Assembly (NCBI GenBank): GCA_910588125.1
Contig: CAJUPI010000027.1
Location: forward strand, 1 to 37,170
DNA from: an uncultured Lachnospiraceae bacterium
Lineage (GTDB): Bacteria; Bacillota; Clostridia; Lachnospirales; Lachnospiraceae
Reading direction: 5' to 3'
Length of the DNA stretch: 37,170 bases
The translations under genes and the position numbers were made by a program. Positions 7,984-15,494 of this stretch are shown here, piece by piece (the first letter of the stretch is position 1; each line of letters begins with the position of its first letter). The notes beneath the pieces were generated by a model, which saw only the letters and a list, made by a program, of their open reading frames with translations, ran no database searches and was not told where the DNA came from.

Positions 7984-9240
7984 ATGGCGGAGATAAGACC
8001 GTTTCGGTGTATCCGTCCGAATAAGGAAGTGGCGTCAAAAGTGGCGGCGCTTCCTTATGACGTTTACAACCGGCAGGAAGCGAAAAAGGAAGTGCAGAAA
8101 AATCCCATGTCATTTTTAGCGGCGGATCGGGCAGAGACGCAGTTTCCGGACGATGTGGATTTGCATGATCCGAAAGTATACGCGAAGGCAAAGGAGCTTT
8201 TGGAACAGTGGCAGAAGGAGGGAATTTTACTTTCTGACGAGGCGGAATGTTACTATGTGTATGAGCTGACGATGAACGGACGCAGCCAGACCGGGATTGT
8301 GGCTTGTGCTGCAGTGGATGATTATGTTAATGGCGTGATCAAAAAGCATGAGAATACCCGCGAGGATAAGGAGCAGGATCGAATCTGCCATGTGGATGTG
8401 ACGGATGCCCATACAGGACCGATCTTTTTGGCCTACCGATCGGATGAGGCGTTAAACCGGATGGTAGCTGAGGTTTGCAGCCAGGAGGCTCTGTACGATT
8501 TTACGGCGGAGGACGGGATACGGCATCGGGTATGGAAGATAGCAGAAGATCTGACAGGCCAGATTCAGGAGAGATTTTGCCAGATGGCGGCGATCTATAT
8601 CGCAGATGGCCATCATCGGGCGGCTTCGGCGGTCAAGGTAGGGCTGAAACGAAGGGCAGAGAAACCGGGGTATACGGGAGAAGAGCCGTTTAATTACTTT
8701 TTGTCTGTGCTGTTTCCGGATGACCAGCTAATGATTATGCCGTATAACCGGGTAGTAAAAGATCTGAATGGGAAAACGGTACAAGAATTTTTGGCAGAAG
8801 TATCAAAAAAGTTTGCAGTCAGGAGCTTAACGAGGACGGCAAAAGTCGGAGCGGCGGATATTTGGCCGGTAAAGCGTCATCAGATAGGGATGTATCTGGC
8901 TGGCCAGTGGTATGAGCTGGAGCTCTTTCCAGAATATTTGACAGAAGATCCGGTAAAGGGGCTGGATGTGTCCTTGCTGCAGGATAATCTGTTGGCACCG
9001 GTGCTGGGAATCGGGGATCCGCGTACGGATAGCCGGATTCAGTTTGTGGGCGGTATCCGGGGCCTGGAAGAACTGGAGCGGCTGGTGGACGGCGGAGAGG
9101 GTGCGGTGGCCTTTGCCATGTATCCGACTTCGATTCAGGAGCTGTTTTCGGTGGCCGATGCCGGGCTTTTAATGCCGCCGAAATCAACCTGGTTTGAGCC
9201 AAAGCTGCGGAGCGGGCTGTTTATCCACAAATTATCCTGA
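7984..9240 (+). CDS. DUF1015 family protein linked to serine synthesis
   Basis: A 418-residue cytosolic protein of the DUF1015 (PF06245) family, which often sits beside serA/serC in Clostridia and other anaerobes. Family hallmarks are LPYDVYNRQEA near residue 23, NPMSFLAADRAE near 40, a charged HENTREDKEQDR block near 120-131, and YIADGHHRAASA with D208-G-H-H-R212. The DGHHR block resembles the active-site loop of ParB/sulfiredoxin-fold proteins, the fold used by free-serine kinases such as SerK and SbnI; this is a motif resemblance, not proof of homology. Its position as third gene of serC-serA-X, with no serB nearby, suggests a role in phosphoserine/serine interconversion or its control. 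GGAGAGCG precedes the ATG. The biochemical function is not established here. Confidence 0.8.
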   Translation: MAEIRPFRCIRPNKEVASKVAALPYDVYNRQEAKKEVQKNPMSFLAADRAETQFPDDVDLHDPKVYAKAKELLEQWQKEGILLSDEAECYYVYELTMNGRSQTGIVACAAVDDYVNGVIKKHENTREDKEQDRICHVDVTDAHTGPIFLAYRSDEALNRMVAEVCSQEALYDFTAEDGIRHRVWKIAEDLTGQIQERFCQMAAIYIADGHHRAASAVKVGLKRRAEKPGYTGEEPFNYFLSVLFPDDQLMIMPYNRVVKDLNGKTVQEFLAEVSKKFAVRSLTRTAKVGAADIWPVKRHQIGMYLAGQWYELELFPEYLTEDPVKGLDVSLLQDNLLAPVLGIGDPRTDSRIQFVGGIRGLEELERLVDGGEGAVAFAMYPTSIQELFSVADAGLLMPPKSTWFEPKLRSGLFIHKLS

Positions 9241-9281
9241 GCTAAGAAGCGCAGCAAAAGGAGGAGGGCAGGAATCAGAGA

Positions 9282-10196
9282 ATGCTGTATGATATCACAA
9301 CATATCGGATTGTCCGTCAAAAAAAGGGGGATAACCAGTATATTGAGAAACACAGCCACGCGGATTATTTTCACTATATGTATGTGCTGAATGGCAAAGG
9401 ACGAGTAATTATTGATGGACATGAAATTCAGCTGGAAAAATATGATATGATGTTGGCGCCTCCGGAAATTGAGCATGAAATTTTTGGCGTCAAGGATTTG
9501 ATATGCCTGGATATCAAATTTTCGTGCGGGGAGCCATTGTTTGCCTTCCTTGTCGAATGTGGATATTTGATTCGGGGATTATCAGCGTATGAAGATCGGC
9601 TGATGCGGGATATTTTTGATGAAGCAGTCAATGCACGGCCATTGTATGTGCATGCAATTGATGCACGTTTGTTAGAATTTCTGTTTCAGGTGTTGCGTAG
9701 AAAAAAGCAGGGAATTGAAATGGTGGCTTGCCAGGAAGAAAGTAAAAATTTTCAGCCGGAAGCTGGCACTGAGAAACAGAAAAAAGTTCAACCAGTTATT
9801 GATTATATTAAGACAAATTTGGGCAAATCGATTCAGAGCAGTGAGCTGGCAGCGCAGATGGGATATACGGAAGCATATTTCTCGACATTATTTAAGGAAT
9901 GTACCGGATATTCCCCCAGTAAATACATCAATATCCTGAAAGTGGAAAAAGCGAAGGAAATGATTCTCTACACAACAGACAGTATTACTCAGATAGCCGG
10001 GCGGTTGGGCTTCGATTCTGTCCATTACTTTAGTAAGGTTTTTAAGCAGATAACCGGGATTACTCCCAGCAGTTACATTGACCGCTCCAGGGTCAATATG
10101 ATGATCAATGTCTTGAAGGGAAGTTCATTATTGCCACCGGAAGGTCAATATGAAATTCCAATCAAAGACATTACGGAGAGAGATCCAGATTCATAA
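9282..10196 (+). CDS. AraC-family transcriptional regulator with N-terminal cupin
   Basis: A 304-residue cytosolic DNA-binding protein. Residues about 22-70 form a cupin-type sensor half (HSHADYFHYMYVL, a glycine turn, and PPEIEHE), and residues about 170-268 carry the two AraC helix-turn-helix motifs (SSELAAQMGYTEAYFSTLFKE; TDSITQIAGRLGFDSVHYFSKVFKQ) with the typical TGITPSSY ending. A short polar tail follows. Base composition is more AT-rich than in the preceding ser genes. It precedes, on the same strand, a Tct-type transporter/kinase operon and is a plausible activator of it. The effector cannot be read from sequence, although the cupin suggests a sugar or sugar acid. The ribosome site is weak: GCAGGA lies eight or more bases before the ATG, with a stronger AGGAGG further upstream. 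Confidence 0.88.
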   Translation: MLYDITTYRIVRQKKGDNQYIEKHSHADYFHYMYVLNGKGRVIIDGHEIQLEKYDMMLAPPEIEHEIFGVKDLICLDIKFSCGEPLFAFLVECGYLIRGLSAYEDRLMRDIFDEAVNARPLYVHAIDARLLEFLFQVLRRKKQGIEMVACQEESKNFQPEAGTEKQKKVQPVIDYIKTNLGKSIQSSELAAQMGYTEAYFSTLFKECTGYSPSKYINILKVEKAKEMILYTTDSITQIAGRLGFDSVHYFSKVFKQITGITPSSYIDRSRVNMMINVLKGSSLLPPEGQYEIPIKDITERDPDS

Positions 10197-10217
10197 GGTT
10201 AATAATAGTTCTGAACC

Positions 10218-10398
10218 AAAAGGAGGGTGTTGCACAATAAGTCACCCGTCATATCTCTATCCTGTGTTCGGACGGTTCACGTACACACAGTCTGCTCTTA
10301 ACGGACAAAGTCCGTCAATATCAGACAGAATGTTCGTGAACAGCCAGACACGGGATAAGAAAAATGACGGGTGACTTATTTTGCAACACCCTTCTTTT
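10218..10398. repeat. Repeat family A, copy 1: 181-base giant hairpin
   Basis: The whole stretch folds on itself around ACGGAC-AAA-GTCCGT centred at 10308. The outer arms 10218-10252 and 10364-10398 match at about 31 of 34 positions as inverted repeats, and the inner arms (TCCTGTGTTCGGACGGTTCACG and its partner near 10332-10356) continue the pairing. The right end runs into CTTCTTTTTT, so a + strand transcript from the AraC gene would meet a terminator-like structure. A second copy lies at 36055-36251. No protein is encoded. MITE-like or REP-like mobility is inferred. Confidence 0.75.
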
Positions 10399-10533
10399 TT
10401 ATTATCCGGTTTTCGATACTTCGGCGGACAAAAAAGAACATTGAAGATAAAAATAACACAAATAAGATAAAAAACCAAAATTTTTATCACATGTTTCCTA
10501 AAAAATGACAAATACAAATATTTTTTTTCCTTT

Positions 10534-10539
10534 TATAAT
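10534..10539 (+). promoter_or_regulatory. Likely -10 box of the tctC operon
   Basis: TATAAT at 10534-10539 lies 48 bases before the tctC start in very AT-rich DNA. No convincing -35 box is seen at 16-18 bases; ATGACA at 10505-10510 is too far away. An activator-dependent promoter, perhaps for the upstream AraC protein, would fit. The rest of 10399-10533 shows only A/T-rich sequence. Confidence 0.35.
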
Positions 10540-10587
10540 AAAACCATCCAAGAAAACACATTAATAAAGTAAAAAGGAGAAGACTTT

Positions 10588-11682
10588 ATGAAAAAATCAG
10601 CATTATTAATGGCCGGAGCTTGTCTAATCACAGTTGCATTGTCCGGATGTGGATCTTCCTCAGGAAAGAGCAATGACACAGCTCCATCAACAAATGGAAC
10701 GGAAGCGCGGAAACAAGAACAATCCGTCAATAACGGCAATTCGGATACCACAAATGAATTTCCCACGTCAGATCTTTCCGGCATTGTACCGTGGAAAGCA
10801 GGGGGCGGTACTGACAATGCAATGAGGCCGTTAGCATCTTTAGCAGGAGATAATCTGAATCAATCCATTGTCATTAACAATATGGCGGGCGCATCTGGCG
10901 CTACAGGGATGGCGTTTGTTAATGATCAGGCGTCTGATGGTTATACCCTTCTGATGACGGCAGAAGCTCCTTGCCTTTATGATGCTATGGATACCGGTGA
11001 TGTGACCTTTGCCGATTTTGAGCAGGTTCTTTTGGTCGGAGAAGAAAAGGTGACAGTAGTTGTCAAAGCAGATTCAAAATATCAGACGTTTACCGATTTG
11101 ATCGATGCAGCGCTTGCGGCACCGGGTACTATTACGCTTCCGGTCAGCGGTCCGGCGGCAATGGGTAATATTGTAGGTTCCATGATGTATGCGGTGACGG
11201 GAGCGACCTTTGCCAATACACCATCGGAGGGCGATGCCGATGCATTTGCGCAGCTTCTGGGAGGACAAGTCGACTGCGTGATCGGTAAGGCATCTACCAT
11301 TAAAAGCTACTATGAAAATGGAGATATACGGATTCTTGCTGTTATCAATGATGAACGTGTAGATATGTTTCCGGATGCACCAGCCGTCACGGAGGAATAC
11401 CCAGATTTTGATAAATGTCTTCCATTTTCATCCTTTTACAGTGTATCCGTGAAAAAAGACACTCCGCAGGAAGTCGTAGATGTCTTAAAAGATGCGTTTA
11501 TGGCTGCTTACCATACAAATGAATATCAAGATTTTCTTGCCAACGCCAATATTCTTCCTCTGGGATATGTGGGAGAAGAAGCCGATAACTATATTAATGC
11601 ATGGAGAAAAGGCGTTATCTCGGCTATGCATACCGCTGGTGCCATTGAAAAATCCCCGGCGGAATTGGGGTTAGAGGAATAG
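10588..11682 (+). CDS. Tripartite tricarboxylate transporter substrate-binding lipoprotein (TctC/Bug family)
   Basis: Extracytoplasmic solute-binding protein of the TTT transporter family, which binds carboxylates such as citrate, tartrate or sugar acids. It has 364 residues: a lipoprotein signal (MKKSALLMAGACLITVALSGC, lipobox LSGC with Cys near residue 21), a Ser/Asn/Gln-rich linker to about residue 60, then the TctC fold with VPWKAGGGTDNAMRPLA, VINNMAGASGATGMAF and SDGYTLLM, all classical Bug motifs. The first gene of tctC-tctB-tctA', it is intact, but its channel partner TctA is truncated, so it probably cannot support transport from this locus. GGAGAAGAC precedes the ATG. Confidence 0.88.
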   Translation: MKKSALLMAGACLITVALSGCGSSSGKSNDTAPSTNGTEARKQEQSVNNGNSDTTNEFPTSDLSGIVPWKAGGGTDNAMRPLASLAGDNLNQSIVINNMAGASGATGMAFVNDQASDGYTLLMTAEAPCLYDAMDTGDVTFADFEQVLLVGEEKVTVVVKADSKYQTFTDLIDAALAAPGTITLPVSGPAAMGNIVGSMMYAVTGATFANTPSEGDADAFAQLLGGQVDCVIGKASTIKSYYENGDIRILAVINDERVDMFPDAPAVTEEYPDFDKCLPFSSFYSVSVKKDTPQEVVDVLKDAFMAAYHTNEYQDFLANANILPLGYVGEEADNYINAWRKGVISAMHTAGAIEKSPAELGLEE

Positions 11683-11703
11683 AAGCTATTGAGGAGGAAA
11701 GCT

Positions 11704-12174
11704 ATGAAAGAAGTATTAAAGCCGGGAGAGCGTGCATTTTCTATTTCGCTTCTTGCTGTTAATATCTGGGAAATATCCGAGGCGTTTAAAATGTGCGTCA
11801 AAAAACCAGGCCTTTCTTCCTATGGGGCACTTCCCCTGGGGTTAGGGATTATCATGCTGTTATGTCTCTGCAAAATTATTTTACTGGAGGATAGGAAAAA
11901 AACGAGCGAAAGAAAGAAGCTAAGACAGTCGTTTTTGGATGCGATTATGTTTGTGTTTCCCAAGGATATTGCCGTTTTTGTTGGCATGATGTTGATTTAC
12001 TTTGCAGCTCTTTTGCTGGGAGCAGGATTTATGATTGCCACCCCATTTTTCTTATTCATCAGCATGTGTTATATGATGCCTCATGAGATTATAAAGAATG
12101 GAATTTTTACGGTTATTTTGGTGGCTCTTATCTATATTATATTCAAAATGATTTTCAAAGTAACATTACCGTAA
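11704..12174 (+). CDS. Tripartite tricarboxylate transporter small membrane subunit (TctB-like)
   Basis: A 156-residue membrane protein with about four hydrophobic segments: near residues 15-30, 38-58 (LPLGLGIIMLLCLCKIILL), 85-115, and 125-150. A basic cytoplasmic loop (KKTSERKKLRQ) lies between the second and third, as in TctB proteins. Assignment rests mainly on topology and position between tctC and tctA. GAGGAGGAAAGCT sits just before the ATG at 11704; an in-frame TTG at 11689 would overlap this ribosome site and is not used. It starts 21 bases after tctC, and the tctA remnant starts six bases after its stop. Confidence 0.7.
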   Translation: MKEVLKPGERAFSISLLAVNIWEISEAFKMCVKKPGLSSYGALPLGLGIIMLLCLCKIILLEDRKKTSERKKLRQSFLDAIMFVFPKDIAVFVGMMLIYFAALLLGAGFMIATPFFLFISMCYMMPHEIIKNGIFTVILVALIYIIFKMIFKVTLP

Positions 12175-12180
12175 GGAGAG

Positions 12181-12630
12181 ATGAATATGCAGTATATGTT
12201 ATTACCCTTTCAACAACCGCTTCTTCTCCTGCTGATAGCAATCGGCGTTTTTGTGGGGATCTATGTGGCCGCTATCCCGGGCCTGACAGGAACTATGGCG
12301 GTATCGCTGCTGGTATCTTTTACTTATGGCTGGGACGTGAATGCAGCGATTGCCCTTATGATTGGCATTTTTAATGGGGCGTCCTATGGCGGCTCCCGGA
12401 GCGCGATTTTGTTGAATATACCAGGCGCCCCTGCTGCCGTTGCCACGGCTTTGGATGGCTATCCATTAGCGCGGAGCAACGAATCTGGCCATTCCCAGTC
12501 TGCTTATGGGTGCAGATGGTTATATCCCTTCACTTGCCCCGCTGTTTCCCAAACCGCATGTAGAACTTTACGAGGCAGCAAAACGAGGAGATTTGGAGAA
12601 AACAAAAAAATGGGGCGAAATTGTGGATGA
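12181..12630 (+). pseudogene. Truncated tctA: large TTT membrane subunit fused out of frame
   Basis: The first 97 or so codons encode the N-terminus of TctA, the roughly 500-residue channel subunit: two hydrophobic segments, the AIPGLTGTMAVSLL motif, ASYGGSRSAILLNIPGAPAAVAT and DGYPLAR. After codon 97 (about 12472) TctA similarity stops and the frame reads low-complexity sequence to a stop at 12630. In another frame the DNA after this junction encodes the 3' part of a DapA-family gene. About 400 TctA codons and the 5' part of the aldolase gene are therefore missing, best explained by one internal deletion. AAGGAG at 12173-12178 suits a start at the second ATG, 12187, better than 12181. Confidence 0.8.
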
Positions 12631-12802
12631 AGCCTGCAAGATATTTGGGATGGCAAAAAGCCAGACTTCTTCTACGAAATACGCTCTTAGTAAATTGGGA
12701 TTTTTAAATCCTCGAGTAATATGGCCGACAGAACCAATTACCAGAGAGGAACAGCAGCATATAGATGAACATATTGCGAGTTTGAAGGCGTATATGGCAT
12801 AA
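12470..12802 (+). pseudogene. 3' fragment of a DapA-family (DHDPS/NAL-like) aldolase or lyase gene
   Basis: From 12473 the frame reads GATNLAIPSLLMGADGYIPS followed by LAPLFPKPHVELYEAA and ends KAYMA, which matches the C-terminal third of dihydrodipicolinate synthase-family class I aldolases (the G.dG.i......P....ly.a...GD....k segment, then a helical C-terminal domain). The Schiff-base Lys and the N-terminal barrel strands are absent; an in-frame stop (TAG) lies at 12467, immediately before the junction. A translation start at 12506 (ATG) would give 98 residues, but this would be an inactive barrel fragment. In intact relatives of such operons the enzyme would cleave a keto-sugar acid. Confidence 0.75.
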
Positions 12803-13207
12803 ATGAAAGTACTGGTGTTTTGCGGAAGCTATGACAAAAGGATTTTATCAGAAGCTATGGCGTTCGGAAGGATCTATTGGTCTGACAGCAGCTTAAGAGA
12901 AATGCTACGACAGATATCGGCAGCAGATGCGATATTTGTAAATTCCGGTCACGTCGATATTGAAATGCTGGAGGATAGTCCTCATCTAAAAGCAATCATC
13001 TGTCCGGAGAAGATTTTGAGAAGTATGGAGATCTCATCGATCAGCGCTCTCGGAGTTGCCATATTACAAATGCCGGAAGCGGAAAGCTATTCCGCAGAAT
13101 GGACAAAGCTCTTTGAGAAATTATGGAAGCTGTATCTTGGGCATCCGATTTTTCCGGTACTTAATCCAGATGTCTATCATCATCCGGACTGGATACGAAT
13201 GAAATGA
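12803..13207 (+). CDS. Small protein resembling a D-2-hydroxyacid dehydrogenase without its NAD domain
   Basis: A 134-residue protein beginning at the base after the aldolase fragment stop. Residues about 30-95 look like the substrate-binding half of D-2-hydroxyacid dehydrogenases: ADAIFVNSGHVDIEML, then SPHLKAIICPE, then LGVAILQMPEAESYSAEW. The tail FPVLNPDVYHHPDW resembles the end of that family (NPEVL..P.W). The NAD-binding Rossmann domain with GxGxxG and the catalytic Arg/Glu/His is missing. It may be an internally deleted remnant in a decaying operon or a genuine small protein derived from it. Resemblance is modest. No close ribosome site is seen apart from possible coupling to the preceding stop. 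Confidence 0.4.
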   Translation: MKVLVFCGSYDKRILSEAMAFGRIYWSDSSLREMLRQISAADAIFVNSGHVDIEMLEDSPHLKAIICPEKILRSMEISSISALGVAILQMPEAESYSAEWTKLFEKLWKLYLGHPIFPVLNPDVYHHPDWIRMK

Positions 13208-13225
13208 AAAAGAGGGAGCAAGGTT

Positions 13226-14656
13226 ATGAGAAAGGCGATACCAGTAGAAACAAGCATTCTAAATCAATATACCAGATACCAACAAGAAGGGGCGCAGCAG
13301 CTTTTGAATCAGGAATTGGAAGGATTTAATAAAAAAATTGTAGTACTGGATGATGATCCGACAGGGGTGCAAACCATTCATGATGTATCGGTATATACGG
13401 ACTGGAATACGGAGTCTATCCTGGCTGGTTTCCAGGAAGCATGCCCTATGTTTTTTATTTTAACCAATTCGAGAAGCATGAGTGCGAAACAATCAGAAAC
13501 GATACATAAAGAAATCGCCCGGAATCTTTCTCTGGTTTCCCAGAAATTAAATAAAGATTTTATTTTGATTAGCAGAGGAGATTCTACCTTGCGCGGTCAT
13601 TATCCACTGGAAACGGAAGTGCTAAAAAATTGTTTGGAACAATATATGAATATAGATTTTGACGGGGAAATCATATATCCGTTTTTTCAGGAAGGTGGCC
13701 GTTACACGATAAATCAAATACACTATGTAAGAGAGAACGATCGGTTGATTCCTGCAGGGCTGACGGAGTTTGCACGAGATCAAAGCTTTGGCTATCAGGC
13801 ATTGGATCTTGCAGACTGGTGCGAAGAAAAAACAAAAGGACGTTTTCCGGCGGAAAATATAATAAAAATAACGATAAATGAACTTCGGAGGATGCAGCTT
13901 CAGGAAATAGAAGAAAAATTGATACAGGTTCAGGGTTTTAATAAGGTGGTGGTGGATTCTCTGGATGAATCCGACGTCATGGTATTTATGACAGCATTTT
14001 TAAGGGCGGTCAAAGCAGGAAAGCATTTTTTGTTCCGAAGTGCTGCCACAGTTCCCAAGATTCTCTGTAATATCCCCAGCCGCCCTCTGCTTACCAAAAA
14101 GGAACTGGTTACAAAAAATGACCGGGGAGGGATTGTGTTGATTGGCTCTCATGTCAAAAAGACTACATTACAGATGGAGGAACTAAGGAATTGCTCTTAT
14201 CCTCTGACATTTATCGAATTCCATGCTGAGCTTGTTCATGATGCGGGTGGCCTAGATAAAGAAACCAATCGGGTACGGGCTTTAGCTGAGGAAGAAATTA
14301 TCAGAGGGCGGACGGTTGTCGTCTATACGAGCCGTTCTCTGGTTCATACAGACTCTGAAAATAAAGACAAAATCCTGGAAACCTCCGTGAAAATTTCGGA
14401 GGCAGTAACAGCTGTGATTGGTGAATTAAATACCCGGCCTTCTTTTATTATTGCCAAAGGCGGCATCACATCCAGTGATGTTGGAACAAAAGCGCTTCGA
14501 GTAAAAAAAGCCACGGTTATGGGACAGATAAAACCAGGAATTCCCGTCTGGCAAACAGGAGCTGAAAGCAAATTCCCCGGGCTTCCCTATATCATTTTTC
14601 CTGGAAATGTCGGGGAAATACATACATTGAAGGAAATTGTGGAATTGCTGATGTAG
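13226..14656 (+). CDS. Four-carbon acid sugar kinase family protein (DUF1537)
   Basis: ATP-dependent kinase family that phosphorylates four-carbon sugar acids such as erythronate or threonate, with further relatives acting on other acids. It has 476 residues and appears intact. The N-terminal substrate domain has KIVVLDDDPTGVQTIHDVSV near residue 34, FILTNSRSMS, and ISRGDSTLRGHYPLE near 112-127. The C-terminal nucleotide domain has GGIVLIGSHVKKTTLQM near 298 and AKGGITSSDVGTKAL near 412-426. It is the last and best preserved enzyme of the tct/aldolase/dehydrogenase operon, so the operon probably served uptake and breakdown of a sugar acid. AAAGAGGGAGCAAGG precedes the ATG. It runs convergently into the metallophosphoesterase gene. 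Confidence 0.88.
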   Translation: MRKAIPVETSILNQYTRYQQEGAQQLLNQELEGFNKKIVVLDDDPTGVQTIHDVSVYTDWNTESILAGFQEACPMFFILTNSRSMSAKQSETIHKEIARNLSLVSQKLNKDFILISRGDSTLRGHYPLETEVLKNCLEQYMNIDFDGEIIYPFFQEGGRYTINQIHYVRENDRLIPAGLTEFARDQSFGYQALDLADWCEEKTKGRFPAENIIKITINELRRMQLQEIEEKLIQVQGFNKVVVDSLDESDVMVFMTAFLRAVKAGKHFLFRSAATVPKILCNIPSRPLLTKKELVTKNDRGGIVLIGSHVKKTTLQMEELRNCSYPLTFIEFHAELVHDAGGLDKETNRVRALAEEEIIRGRTVVVYTSRSLVHTDSENKDKILETSVKISEAVTAVIGELNTRPSFIIAKGGITSSDVGTKALRVKKATVMGQIKPGIPVWQTGAESKFPGLPYIIFPGNVGEIHTLKEIVELLM

Positions 14657-14675
14657 ATATTGAAAGTAAATCCCC

Positions 14676-14693
14676 ATGCCGCTTTCCCGGCAT
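14676..14693. terminator. Small hairpin between convergent genes
   Basis: ATGCCG (14676-14681) and CGGCAT (14688-14693) form a 6-bp stem with a 6-base loop in the 36-base gap between the kinase and the convergent phosphoesterase. There is no clear T-run on either strand, so termination is only possible. Confidence 0.3.
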
Positions 14694-15466
14694 CACCATA
14701 AATGAAAGTAAAAAGTTTCGGTTTTTATTTGCATTATCTGTCCTCGTTCAATTGTATAAAGATTGTAGCCAAAGCATGGTTCTAAGGAAACAGCGCCATC
14801 GGCGGCGGGAAGGCCATAAAAGCTAAAGCTGGGAGCCGTGCAATAAGGTTTTCCACCAAAAAAGCCCTGGTAGTGGCAATGTGTATGTCCGGTAAAAACG
14901 GCAGTCAAAGAGCTTTGTGCTACGATTTCCATAAATTCGTCCGGATAGGTGGCGCAGGGCATGGAGTGCTGGCCGGGGAGCAGATGAAAATGAGTGACAA
15001 GGATTGCCGGCTGGCCTTCCAGTTCAGTCAGCTGCTGCCTCAGCCATTGACATTGCGCCTGGTCGATGGTTCCCCGATCGTTCCCTGGCCGGGAAGTGTC
15101 CAGACAAATCACAGGGAGGTCCGACAGATGGACTACCTTGTCAGAAGGAACATATTTCCTGGCGGCAGAAGCGTTTTTTGCCGGTTTTGCCAGATGATCA
15201 TGGTTACCGGGAACAAAAGCAACGGGCAGATCCGGGAAGAACTGCTCGATCCATTGCATGAGCTGCCGGGCATCGTCAGGATTTCCATCCATGGAAAAGT
15301 CACCTGACAGGATCAATGCATCTAAAGGGATACCCGCCAGGCTTTTTTGGCAACGTTCCAGACGATTTGCGATCGGCAGGCTTTTGCTAAGCGCAGGTGC
15401 TGCCGGATCCAGAGGGGCACAACAAGGATCGCCATAATGAAAATCAGTTAGATGAAGTAATTGCAT
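14693..15466 (-). CDS. Calcineurin-like metallophosphoesterase (CpdA/class III PDE type)
   Basis: A 257-residue cytosolic hydrolase with all five dinuclear-metal motifs in order: LTDFHYGD (D and H, near residue 7), LILSGDFS (near 52), VPGNHDH (near 84), LVTHFHLLPG (near 156) and FTGHTHCH (near 193). This arrangement is that of cyclic-nucleotide phosphodiesterase-like proteins, with substrates that may be cAMP, phosphodiesters or phosphomonoesters. It lies 28 bases downstream of the PHP gene on the same strand, so two metal-dependent phosphatases share an operon. AGGAGG lies directly upstream of the ATG on the - strand. There is no signal peptide. Confidence 0.87.
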   Translation of the reverse strand: MQLLHLTDFHYGDPCCAPLDPAAPALSKSLPIANRLERCQKSLAGIPLDALILSGDFSMDGNPDDARQLMQWIEQFFPDLPVAFVPGNHDHLAKPAKNASAARKYVPSDKVVHLSDLPVICLDTSRPGNDRGTIDQAQCQWLRQQLTELEGQPAILVTHFHLLPGQHSMPCATYPDEFMEIVAQSSLTAVFTGHTHCHYQGFFGGKPYCTAPSFSFYGLPAADGAVSLEPCFGYNLYTIERGQIMQIKTETFYFHLW

Positions 15467-15494
15467 GAAAACCTCCTGTTTTAACTACCTTGAT

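Noticed and set aside
10257..10517. Reading frames on both strands across repeat A copy 1
   Set aside because: They translate the hairpin arms and have no ribosome site or known domain.
12181..12802. Programmed frameshift or sequencing error joining two frames of one gene
   Set aside because: The two parts belong to different protein families and about 400 codons of TctA are absent, so a single-base shift cannot explain it.
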